A DNA stretch of 64,000 nt from Natrialba taiwanensis DSM 12281 (GTDB lineage Archaea; Halobacteriota; Halobacteria; Halobacteriales; Natrialbaceae): contig NZ_AOIL01000048.1 of NCBI RefSeq assembly GCF_000337595.1, forward strand, positions 95,226-159,225. The letters are read 5' to 3'. Both the position numbers and the translations under genes were made by a program. This document shows, piece after piece, positions 15,317-24,506 of the stretch. The first letter of the stretch is position 1. The number at the start of each line of letters is the position of its first letter. The notes under the pieces were generated by a model. That model made no database searches. It was not told the DNA's origin and saw only the letters and a list, made by a program, of their open reading frames with translations.

Positions 15317-17239
15317 ATGAGTGGTGTCGACTGGGACGATGACGACCCGTTCGAAGAGCAACGGGAGAACATCGATAGTCCCATGAAGCGGTTGCTCTTC
15401 GAGTACGGCCGGCCGTACTGGGGTTCCGTGACTGCCGGTATTATCGGGAGCGTGCTGGCGCGGTTGCTCGATCTGATCCCGCCGATCTTGCTCGGGGTCG
15501 CGATCGACGCGATTTTCCTGCAAGACAAGCCGTTTAGCGTTCGGTTCGTGCCGGATGGGCGGCTTCCGACGGATTCGACCGGCCAGTTTACGTTCACGGT
15601 TGTCATCATCGCCCTGTCGTTTCTCGTCGGCGCGGCGTTTCACTGGGTCCGCAACTGGGGGTTCAACTCCTTCGCACAGGATATCCAGCACGACGTGCGG
15701 ACCGAGACGTACGACAAGATGCAGCGCCTTGATATGGAGTTTTTCGCCGACAAGCAGACCGGCGAGATGATGTCCATTCTGAGCAACGACGTGAATCAGC
15801 TCGAGCGATTCCTCAACGACGGCCTCAACTCCGCGTTTCGACTCGGCGTGATGGTCGTCGGTGTCGGCGTGGTGCTCTTTACGATCAATCCCCAGCTCGC
15901 GCTCATTTCGATCGCGCCTGTGCCGTTGATCGCCGCGTTCACCTACGTCTTCGTCAAGAAGATCCAGCCCAAGTACGCCGCCGTTCGTTCCTCTGTCGGC
16001 AACGTGAACTCCCGACTCGAGAACAACCTCGGCGGTATTCAGGTGATCAAGGCGAGCAACACCGAGGGGTACGAATCCGAGCGCGTCGATGACGTTTCCC
16101 GGAAGTACTACGACACCAACTGGGGGGCGATCAACCTTCGGATCAAGTTCTTCCCCGGGCTCCAGGTCCTCTCCGGAATCGGGTTCGTGCTCACCTTCTT
16201 CGTGGGCGGCTATTGGGTGTTTCAGGGCGCGCCCGGCCCGTTTACCGGCACGCTCGATGTCGGCGAGTTCGCCACGTTCATCCTCCTCACGCAGCAACTC
16301 GTCTGGCCGATGGCCCAGTTCGGACAGGTGATCAACATGTACCAGCGCGCGGAGGCCTCGAGCGAGCGCATCTTCGGCCTGATGGACGAAACGGGCCGTA
16401 TCGAGCAAGACGCTGACGCCGAACCGCTCGATATCGAAGCGGGTCACGTCGAGTACGACGACGTAACCTTCGGCTACACCGACGAGGAGACGATCATCGA
16501 CGATATCTCGTTCGACGTGCCCGGCGGTGAGACGGTCGCGCTCGTCGGCCCGACGGGGGCGGGGAAGTCGACGGTACTCAAATTGCTGTTGCGCCTGCAC
16601 GACACGGACGAGGGGGCGATCCGAATTGACGGGCAGAACATCCGGGAGGTCTCCCTTTCCAGTCTCCGCCAATCGATGGGATACGTCGGTCAGGAGTCCT
16701 ATCTCTTCTACGGCACCGTCGAAGAGAACATCACCTACGGCACCTTCGACGCAGACCGCGAGGAAATCGTCGCGGCGGCCAAAGCCGCAGAAGCCCACGA
16801 CTTCATCGAGAACCTTCCGGACGGCTACGACACCATGGTCGGTGAACGCGGCGTCAAACTCTCGGGCGGGCAGCGCCAGCGGGTCGCCATTGCGCGGGCC
16901 GTGCTCAAGGACCCGGACATTCTGATCCTGGACGAGGCCACCAGTGACGTCGACACGGAGACCGAGATGCTCATCCAGCGGTCGATCGACGAGCTGACGG
17001 CGGACAGAACGACGTTCGCTATCGCACACCGCCTCTCGACGATCAAGGACGCGGATCAGATTCTCGTTCTCGAGGGTGGTCGGATCGTCGAACGCGGCAC
17101 GCACGACGAGCTACTGGAAAACGGCGGTCTCTACTCGCACCTCTGGGGCGTACAGGCCGGCGAGATCGACGAACTGCCACAGGAGTTCATCGAGCGAGCC
17201 CAGCGGCGACACGCGCGGACGGAAATCAACGACGACTGA
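15317..17239 (+). CDS. ABC exporter, fused permease and ATPase
   Basis: A 640-aa half-transporter of the MsbA/multidrug type that should work as a homodimer. The N-terminal membrane domain (about residues 35-345) has six hydrophobic helices. The ATPase domain carries Walker A GPTGAGKST at 411-419, the signature LSGGQ at 515-519, Walker B ILILDEATSDVD, and the switch His in AIAHRLS. The ATG at 15317 fits a TATA-like GCTTATTG 27-35 nt upstream; an in-frame start at 15260 would add 19 unlikely residues. Substrate unknown. It is a single gene with no partner subunit nearby, consistent with a homodimer. Confidence 0.9.
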   Translation: MSGVDWDDDDPFEEQRENIDSPMKRLLFEYGRPYWGSVTAGIIGSVLARLLDLIPPILLGVAIDAIFLQDKPFSVRFVPDGRLPTDSTGQFTFTVVIIALSFLVGAAFHWVRNWGFNSFAQDIQHDVRTETYDKMQRLDMEFFADKQTGEMMSILSNDVNQLERFLNDGLNSAFRLGVMVVGVGVVLFTINPQLALISIAPVPLIAAFTYVFVKKIQPKYAAVRSSVGNVNSRLENNLGGIQVIKASNTEGYESERVDDVSRKYYDTNWGAINLRIKFFPGLQVLSGIGFVLTFFVGGYWVFQGAPGPFTGTLDVGEFATFILLTQQLVWPMAQFGQVINMYQRAEASSERIFGLMDETGRIEQDADAEPLDIEAGHVEYDDVTFGYTDEETIIDDISFDVPGGETVALVGPTGAGKSTVLKLLLRLHDTDEGAIRIDGQNIREVSLSSLRQSMGYVGQESYLFYGTVEENITYGTFDADREEIVAAAKAAEAHDFIENLPDGYDTMVGERGVKLSGGQRQRVAIARAVLKDPDILILDEATSDVDTETEMLIQRSIDELTADRTTFAIAHRLSTIKDADQILVLEGGRIVERGTHDELLENGGLYSHLWGVQAGEIDELPQEFIERAQRRHARTEINDD

Positions 17240-17275
17240 GTCCGAGTCCTCTCGGTTCGCCTCCGAGGGACGCCC

Positions 17276-17620
17276 TTAGAACGACTCCTGTCCGCTCTGT
17301 CCCTCCTGATCCGGCGCGCCCTCGTCCTGTCGCTGTTCGCCGGTCGCGGGCGGCGTCCGGTCGCTGTAGTTTTTCCGTCCGATCGCCTCGTCGCTGACCA
17401 TGTTCATGATCGCGCCCTCGACCGCGTCGGCCGACTCGTACTCGTCTTCGTTCAGCGGGCCGATCACGTCCTCGAGCGTCGTCGTCTCCTCGCCCATCTC
17501 GAGTTCTTCGTCGCCGAATTTCTCGAGGAGTTCGTCGTGGCCGATCGGGTACTCCTGGGATTCGAGGTCGTCGGCCAGGTCGCCCAGTTCGACGCCGAGT
17601 TCGCGGTTGTCGTTGCTCAT
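17276..17620 (-). CDS. DUF5789-type small acidic protein
   Basis: A 114-aa acidic, soluble protein found, as far as I recall, only in Halobacteria. Conserved-looking parts are ELGDLADDLESQEYPIGHDELLEKFGDEELE and, later, GPLNEDEYESADAV and SDEAIGRKNYSDR. The helical pattern resembles a compact two-part helical domain; the C-terminal 25 residues are Gln/Gly-rich and probably disordered. Function unknown. It is convergent with the ABC exporter, with only 36 nt between. Confidence 0.78.
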   Translation of the reverse strand: MSNDNRELGVELGDLADDLESQEYPIGHDELLEKFGDEELEMGEETTTLEDVIGPLNEDEYESADAVEGAIMNMVSDEAIGRKNYSDRTPPATGEQRQDEGAPDQEGQSGQESF

Positions 17621-17673
17621 AGTGGCATTTCACACATGATTCGGAAACCGGTTGACCTTGCGTTCGCCACGCC

Positions 17674-18465
17674 ATGTCCGGTCACACCACCGACGGTTTC
17701 ATGGTCGAACGGGAAGCCTACTCACGCATGGACCTCGCTTCCGCCACGTGGACCGACGTTCGCGACCTCGAATCCGAACTCGCGGTCGTTCCCGTCGGCA
17801 GCACGGAACAGCACGGCCCGCACGCACCGCTCGGGACGGACGTTCTCACTGCTGAGGCCGTCGCCGACGCCGGACTCGAACGCGTCGATCGAGCGGTCAT
17901 CCGCACGCCGGCGATCCCCGTCGGCATCGCCGAGGAGCACCGCCAGTTCCCCGGGACGATGTGGGTCTCGCCGGACACCTTTCGAAGCTACGTGCGCGAG
18001 TCCGTACAGAGCCTGGCTCACCACGGAATCGAGCGCGTCGTCCTCGTCAACGGCCACGGCGGCAACGTCGATGCCCTCCGAGAGGTCGGCGCGCGACTCA
18101 CGCGCGACGGCGACGCCTACACCGTCCCGTTCACCTGGTTCGAGGCCGTCGGCGACCACTCCGCAGACATGGGTCACGGCGGGCCGCTCGAGACTGCACT
18201 CCTGCGTCGGGTCGCACCTGAACTCGTCCGCGAGGAGCGGATTGAGACGGCCCGCGATGGCGCTGCTGACGGCTGGGGCGAGTGGACGAGCCACGCAAAT
18301 CTGGCCTACGACTCGGCCGAGTTCAGTGAGAACGGCGTCGTCGGCGATCCGGCCGCGGGTGAGAAAGAGCGAGGCGAGGAACTGCTTGAACTCGCAGCCG
18401 ATTCGTTGGCGCGGTTGCTCGACGCGGTAGCTGAACGGGACGTGTCGCGTCCGGACAGCCGATAG
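17674..18465 (+). CDS. Creatininase-family amidohydrolase
   Basis: A 263-aa metal-dependent amidohydrolase of the creatininase fold. Motifs are VPVGSTEQHGPHAPLGTDV (metal ligands Glu, His, Asp) at about residues 40-58, the VNGHGGN loop near 125-131, and MGHGGPLETALL near 165. Archaeal relatives include ArfB, which removes the formyl group in riboflavin and F420 precursor synthesis, and mycofactocin or creatinine-type enzymes. The length fits ArfB-like proteins, but the choice is not certain. In-frame ATGs at 17701 and 17728 are alternative starts; the second would place the domain nearer the N-terminus. Confidence 0.85.
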   Translation: MSGHTTDGFMVEREAYSRMDLASATWTDVRDLESELAVVPVGSTEQHGPHAPLGTDVLTAEAVADAGLERVDRAVIRTPAIPVGIAEEHRQFPGTMWVSPDTFRSYVRESVQSLAHHGIERVVLVNGHGGNVDALREVGARLTRDGDAYTVPFTWFEAVGDHSADMGHGGPLETALLRRVAPELVREERIETARDGAADGWGEWTSHANLAYDSAEFSENGVVGDPAAGEKERGEELLELAADSLARLLDAVAERDVSRPDSR

Positions 18466-18491
18466 CGCGTCGGCCGGGCTTCGTTTTCCGC

Positions 18492-18980
18492 TTACTCCGC
18501 GTCGTCTTCGCTTTCTTCGTCGTCGGCAGTCGCTTCGTCGTCCGTCTCGTCACCCTCGTCGCCCTCGCCGGACTCAGTCTCGTCGGGCGGTCCCGCGTCC
18601 TCGAGCGTCCCGCGGAGTGCTGGGATCGTCGAGGTGAGGTCGCCGACCTGCTCGCCGGCGTCGCCGATGTCCGTGATCGTTTCCTCGAGCGCCTCGATCT
18701 CTTCCTCGAGGTCGGCAGCATCTTCGAAGGCGTCGGCGCGTTGGCCCATGGTGAACCACTTCTTTGCATCCCGGAGGTGGGACTCGGCGTCGCCGGGGTC
18801 GAGCGCGGAATTGAGGGCGTTGAGAACGCCGAGGACGTTGTCGGCGTCGGCTTCCCAGACGTCGTCCGCGTCGGGGAGTGCGTCCCAGGCGTCGGCAAGC
18901 GAGGATTCGACATCCTCGCGCATCTCGTTGGCTGCTTCGCCGAACAGTTCCTCGTCGTCGCCGAGCGTCGCTTGGCTCAT
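18492..18980 (-). CDS. DUF5790-type helical protein
   Basis: A 162-aa acidic protein of unknown function. Residues 1-90 are helical (LFGEAANEMREDVESSLADAWDALP..., HLRDAKKWFTMGQRADAFEDAADL). Residues 90-125 form a short coiled coil with Glu/Ile heptads. The last 40 residues are a disordered Asp/Glu tail. I recognise it as a halobacterial family (DUF5790, from memory). A TATA-like CTTTTAACC about 28 nt before the ATG suggests a leaderless mRNA. Confidence 0.78.
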   Translation of the reverse strand: MSQATLGDDEELFGEAANEMREDVESSLADAWDALPDADDVWEADADNVLGVLNALNSALDPGDAESHLRDAKKWFTMGQRADAFEDAADLEEEIEALEETITDIGDAGEQVGDLTSTIPALRGTLEDAGPPDETESGEGDEGDETDDEATADDEESEDDAE

Positions 18981-19123
18981 GTCACCACGTTCACGCCGAC
19001 TGAGGTTAAAAGATCGCCCGAAAGTGAAAGTGAAATTGGGGAGAAGCGAGTTGGTATCGCCTGAACGGCAGACGGGTTTCGAAAGGCAGGTCGTTTGTCG
19101 GATGCTGTTTGGGACGCGTCGAA

Positions 19124-19516
19124 CTACGTGTCGGATTCGCGGCCGTCGACAGAGACGAGTTCCATCAGCGGATAGCCGTCCTCCATGGCCATTCGGGTGA
19201 CGACCTCGCGGCCCTCGTAGTCGACGACGATTTCGACTTCGAGAAAGCGACCGGTGAGTTCGGTGTAGTCGGCCGTCGACTCGGCGAGTTCGCGTTCGAG
19301 TTCGTCAGTGCGAACGTCGACGGTGACGGCGCTGCAGTGGGGCTGGTTTTCGATCGATTCCTCCATCGCGCGTGCGAGGCTCGGGGCGCTGCCGGGCGAG
19401 ACGGGGGTGCCGGCGAACTGGTGGTAGAGCGAGCCAAATTTAATTCCAGCCTCGAAGCAGGCGGTCTGGGCGGCCGTCGGCGTCGTGGAGTCGTCAGTCT
19501 CGGCGTCGTCGGTCAT
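19124..19516 (-). CDS. mptD: Archaeal dihydroneopterin aldolase (MptD type)
   Basis: A 130-aa protein with the archaeal MptD pattern: CFEAGIKFGSLYHQFAGTPVSP near residues 20-41 and conserved Glu and Lys or Tyr residues around ESIENQPH. In methanogens MptD converts 7,8-dihydroneopterin to 6-hydroxymethyl-dihydropterin and glycolaldehyde for methanopterin. In haloarchaea the same step would serve folate-type cofactors. The N-terminal 15 residues are a variable Asp/Thr stretch. It is a single gene divergent from azf. Confidence 0.88.
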   Translation of the reverse strand: MTDDAETDDSTTPTAAQTACFEAGIKFGSLYHQFAGTPVSPGSAPSLARAMEESIENQPHCSAVTVDVRTDELERELAESTADYTELTGRFLEVEIVVDYEGREVVTRMAMEDGYPLMELVSVDGRESDT

Positions 19517-19656
19517 GACCGTGTGCTCGCGGGCCGGGAGGAAGGGCGTTCCGATCGGCGCGACGGGGCGGTGGTCGGGTGGAGCGATGCGAGGTCGCGG
19601 CGCTACCGATCCAGAACCGCATGGTTCTTATCGACGCTTTCCCTCCCATCGTACGA

Positions 19657-20400
19657 ATGGCACAGTCGGTCCTGCTTACCGGGGCTGCGGGGCGCGTCGG
19701 AACGGCGATCCTCGCCGACCTCGCGGACGAACACGAGTGGCGGCTGATGGATCGCGACCCGATGACTGACGACCATCCGGGCGAGTTCGTCGTCGCGGAC
19801 ATCACTGACGAGGAGGTTGTCCGTGAGGCGATGGACGGCGTCGACGTGGTGATCCACCTCGCAGGCGACCCGCGACCGGACGCGCCTTGGGACAGCGTCC
19901 TGACGAACAACATCGACGGCACGCAGACGATCTTCGAGGCCGCCGTCGACGCCGATGTCGAGAAAGTCGTCTTCGCCTCCTCGAATCACGCCGTCGGCGC
20001 TTACGAGACCGAAGAACGGACGCCTGACCTGTACCGCGCCCACGACGACTACCTGTTAGACGGTACCGAACTCCCGCGACCGAGCAACCTCTACGGCGTT
20101 TCGAAGGCCGCGGGCGAATCGATCGGCCGGTATTACCACGACGAGTTCGGGCTGTCGGTCGCCTGTGTTCGTATCGGGAACCTTACGGAGGGGCATCCGC
20201 CGATCGATTACGAGCGCGGGCAGGCGATGTGGTTGTCCTACCGCGATTGTGCGCACCTGTTCGACCGCTGTATCCGCGCCGACTACGAGTTCGAAATCGT
20301 CTACGGCATTTCGGATAACGACCGCAAGTACTACTCGATCGAGCGGGCGAAGGAGGCCCTGGGGTACGAGCCCCAGGATAATTCTGCACGACACGACTGA
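19657..20400 (+). CDS. azf: NAD-dependent glucose-6-phosphate dehydrogenase, Azf type
   Basis: A 247-aa short-chain dehydrogenase/epimerase-fold enzyme. The Rossmann motif LTGAAGRVG is at residues 6-14, DITDEEVV binds the cofactor edge, SSNHAVG holds the catalytic Ser, and YGVSK gives the catalytic Tyr and Lys. In Haloferax volcanii this family (Azf) oxidises glucose 6-phosphate to open the oxidative pentose phosphate pathway; the similar uronate dehydrogenases are the alternative. From memory, azf lies near rpa2 and histone genes in other haloarchaea, which supports the call. The ATG at 19657 fits TTCTTATC about 27 nt upstream, so it is leaderless. Confidence 0.83.
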   Translation: MAQSVLLTGAAGRVGTAILADLADEHEWRLMDRDPMTDDHPGEFVVADITDEEVVREAMDGVDVVIHLAGDPRPDAPWDSVLTNNIDGTQTIFEAAVDADVEKVVFASSNHAVGAYETEERTPDLYRAHDDYLLDGTELPRPSNLYGVSKAAGESIGRYYHDEFGLSVACVRIGNLTEGHPPIDYERGQAMWLSYRDCAHLFDRCIRADYEFEIVYGISDNDRKYYSIERAKEALGYEPQDNSARHD

Positions 20401-20497
20401 CGGGCTTGCGGGCCAACGGGCTGACTGACGCGCCGCCGACGGCCGGTCGCGGTTCTACGCACACAAGTATCGTTGCGGCCGGGTTTCGACAGCAATC

Positions 20498-21112
20498 TCA
20501 GAAGAGCCCTTCCACGTCCGACTCGCGTGTTTCTCGTCGCTCGACGTGGCTCGTCAGTCGCTGGTAGACGATACCGCGAGCGTCGTCTTCGCGAACGAAG
20601 TCGAACAGCAACGCGATGAATCGGCTGTCGTCTGCACCCGCCTCGAGATCGCTCTCCGCGTACTCGCGGGCTTGCTCGATCGGTGCCGTCTCGTAGCCCA
20701 TTGCCTCGGCGAGGACGGGCGCTGCGATCAGCGTCGAATCGAGATCGAGCGTCGCAAGCGATGGGACTGTCCCGTCGTGCTCGATTCGAACCGGCGATCG
20801 TCGTTCGACGAGTTCGGGATCGGCGGCGAGCGACGTGAGAAACGACCGTACCGGCTGAAGCTCGATGGTGCGATACGTCGGCGGCAGCTCGCGGAGATAG
20901 CCGTGTGCACGCTCGGCCAGCCCGACGGCTCCCTCCCAGTTGCGGCTGTGGGCGTGGTGAACTGCCGCGCTCGTCTGGATCAGGCCGTGAAGCAACTGCT
21001 CGTCGTCGGTTCCGGTTTCGAGGTCGAGCCACGTGGGCTCCCAGGCATCGTGGGCGGCGTGATAGAACCCGGCGTTGTAGATGGCGATGCCGGCCCGAAG
21101 CTGATCGCGCAT
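20498..21112 (-). CDS. DUF309 family protein
   Basis: A 204-aa mostly helical protein. The DUF309 motif is at its start: GIAIYNAGFYHAAHDAWEPTWLD, followed by LLHGLIQTSAAVHHAHSRNWEGAVGLAERA, with a conserved His-Glu pattern that could bind a ligand. No enzymatic function is known. I start at the ATG at 21112 because the TATA-like CAATAAACC at 21183-21191 predicts transcription near 21161, after the longer in-frame start at 21175. Confidence 0.78.
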   Translation of the reverse strand: MRDQLRAGIAIYNAGFYHAAHDAWEPTWLDLETGTDDEQLLHGLIQTSAAVHHAHSRNWEGAVGLAERAHGYLRELPPTYRTIELQPVRSFLTSLAADPELVERRSPVRIEHDGTVPSLATLDLDSTLIAAPVLAEAMGYETAPIEQAREYAESDLEAGADDSRFIALLFDFVREDDARGIVYQRLTSHVERRETRESDVEGLF

Positions 21113-21175
21113 GGTCGGGGTTGGCGGTCGAGCGTCGAGGGTTTGTCGGTCGGCCGTCGATGGCTGGCCGGACAA

Positions 21176-21517
21176 CGACCGGTTTATTGATAGCTGACTG
21201 ACGACGAACTGCGATGGGAGCTACAGAAATAGGGGAAGTGGGGAACGGAAATGGGGAATGCCGGATACGTGCCGCCTCCGGCGGGGCGGGCAGACAACTG
21301 TCGAACGGAGAGTGCGAACCATGACGGAAACTGGACGCCGGGCGCACTCTCAACCGGTTACTCGCCGCCACCGGCGGGGCGGTACTCGATCCGAGTACGC
21401 GGGTCCGTATTAGTATGCAGTGGGTTCCGTTGCGCTGTGAGGCCAGTCTCGCTCTCCCGACCGTACTACGGCTAGCTTACGTCCAGTACGCCGGCCCTGT
21501 CCCGAATTTGGCCGCGC
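21176..21517. other. Intergenic region with a cluster of hairpins
   Basis: No credible gene. It holds two GC-rich hairpins of the same design (CCGCC-TCC-GGCGG near 21273-21285 and CCGCC-ACC-GGCGG near 21365-21377), each followed by GGGCGG. Between them is a 9-bp inverted repeat, GAGAGTGCG at 21308-21316 and CGCACTCTC at 21343-21351. A third hairpin, GTACTCG-ATC-CGAGTAC, lies at 21382-21398. The region is between the aminopeptidase and DUF309 genes, both on the minus strand. Confidence 0.6.
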
Positions 21518-22627
21518 TTACTCCGCGTCCGAATCACCCTCCCAGCGGAATCGGCCGTTTTGCTGGACGACCTCGCCGTCGATTTCGAGCCGAGAGTTCT
21601 CGCTCACGTCGGTGATCATGTCGACGTGGACGGCGGAGTCGTTGCCCGACTCGCCCGCCGGCAGGCACGCGTCGTAGGCCCGTCCGAGCGCGAGGTGGAC
21701 GGTATCGCCCATCTTCTCGTCGAACAGGATATTGTCCGTATAGCGGTCGATACCGCGATTCATCCCGATACCGAGTTCACCTAGGCGACGAGCGCCGTCG
21801 TCGGCGTCGAGAATGTCGCCGATCACGGACGCACCCTGGTCGGCATCGTAGTCGACGACGTCGCCGTCCGCGAACTCGAGGCGGACGTTTCGGACGGTCT
21901 CGCCGCGGAGCGTCATCGGGACGTCGAACGTGACCTCGCCCTCGGTTCCGGCGGGAGCGGTGAACACCTCGCCGCTTGGAAGGTTGTGCGAGTCGTAGGC
22001 GACCGAGGCGGCGCTGTTGACCGCGGTCCGCCCGTCGATCCGCATCGTCAGGTCGGTTCCCTCCGAGACGAGTCGGACCGCCGAGCCGTCGTCGAGCAAC
22101 TCCTTCATGCGCGCCATTTCGTCCGCCAGCGACTCCCAGTCCCGAAGTATCGCGTCGTAGGCGAAGTCCTGATATTCCGCGTAGGCCATGTCGGCCTGCT
22201 GGGCGAGCGCGCGCGTCGGGTGCGCTGTCGACACCCAGCGCGTGTCATAGCGCGCCTCGCGGATCTCGCTTCGGGCGCGGCGATAGCCGCTCCGAACGTC
22301 GCCCGGCACGTCCGCCGTCGCACTCGTATTCCGATCGCCACCCAGCGAGAGATAGACGTCCGTCTCCTCGAGCAAGGCGCGTTCGTGACTCGGATCCTCG
22401 CTGAACTCGCGGTCCTGGGCGTCGTGTGCATGGAGATAGGCGCGCGTAATCTCGCCGGAGCCGTAGGTGGCGAGGAGGTTGGCCCCGCGCTCACCGAGGC
22501 GCTCGGCGACGGCGACGGCGAGTTCGTGCGCGTCGGGCCCGACGGAGAGGACGACGTTGTCGCCGGCCTCGACGCGGGCGCTCCAGTCGACCAGTACGGT
22601 TGCGTGTTCGCGAATGCGGTCGTCCAT
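21518..22627 (-). CDS. Aminopeptidase, M29 (thermophilic/AmpS) family
   Basis: A 369-aa two-metal aminopeptidase of family M29. It starts MDDRIREHATVLVDWSARVEAGDNV. Family regions seen are RVSTAHPTRALAQQADM-like segments, DLTMRIDGR, NLPSGEVFTAP (with the metal-binding Glu), GELGIGMNRGID, FDEKMGDTVHLALGRAYD and, near the end, HVDMITD. Conserved Glu, His and Asp residues in these motifs hold the metals. The ATG at 22627 is preferred over an in-frame extension to 22726 that looks non-coding. It probably degrades short peptides in the cytosol. It is a single gene 99 nt after the precursor-transporter gene. Confidence 0.88.
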   Translation of the reverse strand: MDDRIREHATVLVDWSARVEAGDNVVLSVGPDAHELAVAVAERLGERGANLLATYGSGEITRAYLHAHDAQDREFSEDPSHERALLEETDVYLSLGGDRNTSATADVPGDVRSGYRRARSEIREARYDTRWVSTAHPTRALAQQADMAYAEYQDFAYDAILRDWESLADEMARMKELLDDGSAVRLVSEGTDLTMRIDGRTAVNSAASVAYDSHNLPSGEVFTAPAGTEGEVTFDVPMTLRGETVRNVRLEFADGDVVDYDADQGASVIGDILDADDGARRLGELGIGMNRGIDRYTDNILFDEKMGDTVHLALGRAYDACLPAGESGNDSAVHVDMITDVSENSRLEIDGEVVQQNGRFRWEGDSDAE

Positions 22628-22726
22628 ACGGGGACGTGTGGACGGGTCTATAAAATCGTCATCGTCTGTGGCGCTGGCTCGCAATTCGCAACTCGTGAGC
22701 CGTGAGCCATGAGTCGGCGATAGCAA

Positions 22727-23440
22727 CTACGACGGCGTCTCGGCCGTCCCAACCCCATCCCGCGAGCGGACGATCGACACGACGGCGTAGACGACGGGCG
22801 TGTCGAGCACGGCGATCAGGAGTTTCAGCAAGTACTGGCCAACGATCAGCGTGAGTAGTGCACTCCCGCCGCTGACGGTGCCGATGCCGAGGATAGCGGG
22901 CGCGATCGCGAAGGCCACGGAGACGAAGATGACCGTGTCGATCGCCTGGCTACTCGCCGTGGAGGCGATATTGCGCAGCCAGAGTTTCTCTCGGCCGGTG
23001 TGGGCTCGAATGCGGTGGAACACGATCACGTCCCAGTTCTGGCTGACGACGTACGCGAGTAAGCTTCCGAGGACGACGTTCGTTGACGCCCCGAGCACCG
23101 TTGCGAACTCCGCTGCGACGGTCGGGTCGGCGGCCGGTGCCGCGATGGTTGACCAGACGAGCGCGAGCACGACGAAATTGAGCGCGAATCCGACGTTGAC
23201 GACGATCTGCGTGGCTTTCCGACCGTACAACTCCGCGTAACAGTCGCTGGCGAGAAAGGTCACCGCGTACGCGAGCGCCGCCCCGGGGAGGGCGAGTTCC
23301 GCGCCGATGATCGGGAGTGAAAACGGGAGCGAGAACGCGAGGATCTTCGAAGCCGTCACCTGCGCCGTGACGAGCGCCGTGACGAACAGGCCGATCAGTG
23401 CGACCTGGGCGACCGTTGGCGTGGCACGCTGGTGGTTCAT
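22727..23440 (-). CDS. Queuosine/archaeosine precursor transporter (YhhQ family)
   Basis: A 237-aa membrane protein with about six helices. Family signs are VTASKI near residue 30, GAALAYAVTFLASDCYAELYGRK near 52-75 with the conserved Asp and Glu, and SQAIDTVIFVSVAF near 165. In Escherichia coli, YhhQ imports preQ0/preQ1. In Archaea the precursor preQ0 would feed archaeosine formation in tRNA. The start fits a leaderless transcript: CGTTTAGG on the minus strand lies about 30 nt upstream. Confidence 0.9.
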   Translation of the reverse strand: MNHQRATPTVAQVALIGLFVTALVTAQVTASKILAFSLPFSLPIIGAELALPGAALAYAVTFLASDCYAELYGRKATQIVVNVGFALNFVVLALVWSTIAAPAADPTVAAEFATVLGASTNVVLGSLLAYVVSQNWDVIVFHRIRAHTGREKLWLRNIASTASSQAIDTVIFVSVAFAIAPAILGIGTVSGGSALLTLIVGQYLLKLLIAVLDTPVVYAVVSIVRSRDGVGTAETPS

Positions 23441-23762
23441 ATCCGCCGCCTCTCGGCCCGACGTACCTAAACGATACTATCCGGAGCCGCTATGCGATGG
23501 ATTACGCGGTCACAAGGCCGCGCTAATCTTGCCATTCGATAGCAAGGGATCCCGTATACTCGAGTCAAATTCGCGGATGCCATCCGGATGCCGCCCTCGG
23601 GACGCCTCGCTCGCATCACGTTCGTGCGCTCGAGTTCCGTGTGGCCGTTGCTTCGAGTAGTACCTCCAAACGCGCAGTAGTCCGTCAGAAACCGCGTTCT
23701 CGGGCCAGATACGCGATAGATAACAAATAGTCAGTGTCGTGGTGTAATCATATGGGTGAAAC

Positions 23763-24038
23763 ATGGACGATCTGACCGGGTTCCAGCGGGACCTCCTGTA
23801 CGTCATCGCAGGAGCGGACCAGCCATCCGGCCAAGACGTAAAGGACGAGATCGAGACCTACTACAGCGCCGAGATCAACCACGGACGGTTGTACCCCAAC
23901 CTCGACACCCTTGTCAATAAGGAACTCGTCGAGAAAGGTGAACTCGATCGACGAACGAACTACTATGCGATCAGCGACGATGGTCGACGAGCGATCGAAG
24001 ACCGCCGGCAGTGGGAGCGCCAGTACGTCGAACCCTGA
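23763..24038 (+). CDS. PadR family transcriptional regulator
   Basis: A 91-aa winged helix-turn-helix protein with the PadR shape: LTGFQRDLLYVIAGADQPSGQDVKDEIETYY, INHGRLYPNLDTLVNKELVEKG, then RTNYYAISDDGRRAI. It lacks the long C-terminal coiled coil of classic PadR proteins, as usual for the short haloarchaeal ones. It could repress itself or a neighbour; no effector is known. It has about 470 nt of gene-free DNA downstream. Confidence 0.9.
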   Translation: MDDLTGFQRDLLYVIAGADQPSGQDVKDEIETYYSAEINHGRLYPNLDTLVNKELVEKGELDRRTNYYAISDDGRRAIEDRRQWERQYVEP

Positions 24039-24506
24039 CCGCGTCTCCTATGGCAACATCCTGCCGACTCGTTCGCTGAGCTGCCTCGTCCTCGCTACCG
24101 AGTACACCTCCGTCCTGCTCTCCGCTCGGTACTATTAAGACGTTGACACGACACTGGCAAGTCACTCGCGAACAGTCACTTTCTCGTTCGTCCCCGCTGC
24201 TCCCGCTGGTGTCTCCAGCGGTCGGTCGAGGTCACCGCTGTCACCGTCCAGAGCCGGAGCTTGTCGAGTCGAGAACGGCATCGAGACCGTGTGCCCGGGT
24301 GGTCGGTAGGTGGTTGTGGTGGTAGGTGGTTGCCAACCCGGACACGATCCGTTTCGTCCTCAGGAGTCATTAAACCAGCCATCTCCAGTTGATAATGACA
24401 CAAATCAATCCGATGGTGTGACTGACCGGTGTTAACCCTCGTCGTGACCCGCGTTGTGTGATTCTGTGGCACAACCTTATTGATGGGTGCGAACGTACCC
24501 CAGTCC
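24039..24506. other. Gene-free stretch with a hairpin and short direct repeat
   Basis: No credible gene. It contains a hairpin CCGCTGG-TGTCT-CCAGCGG at 24203-24221 and a 12-bp direct repeat GGTAGGTGGTTG at 24305 and 24321. The downstream part holds the promoter of the TrkA-like gene. Confidence 0.5.
24474..24482 (+). promoter_or_regulatory. TATA-like element fixing the TrkA-like start
   Basis: ACCTTATTG is centred about 29 nt before the ATG at 24507. This predicts a leaderless mRNA and argues against the in-frame TTG at 24480 and ATG at 24483. Confidence 0.5.

Noticed and set aside
15197-17104. A 635-codon minus-strand open frame over the ABC exporter
   Set aside because: GC-rich third positions keep antisense frames open. 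The plus-strand protein has all ABC motifs; the antisense one shows none.
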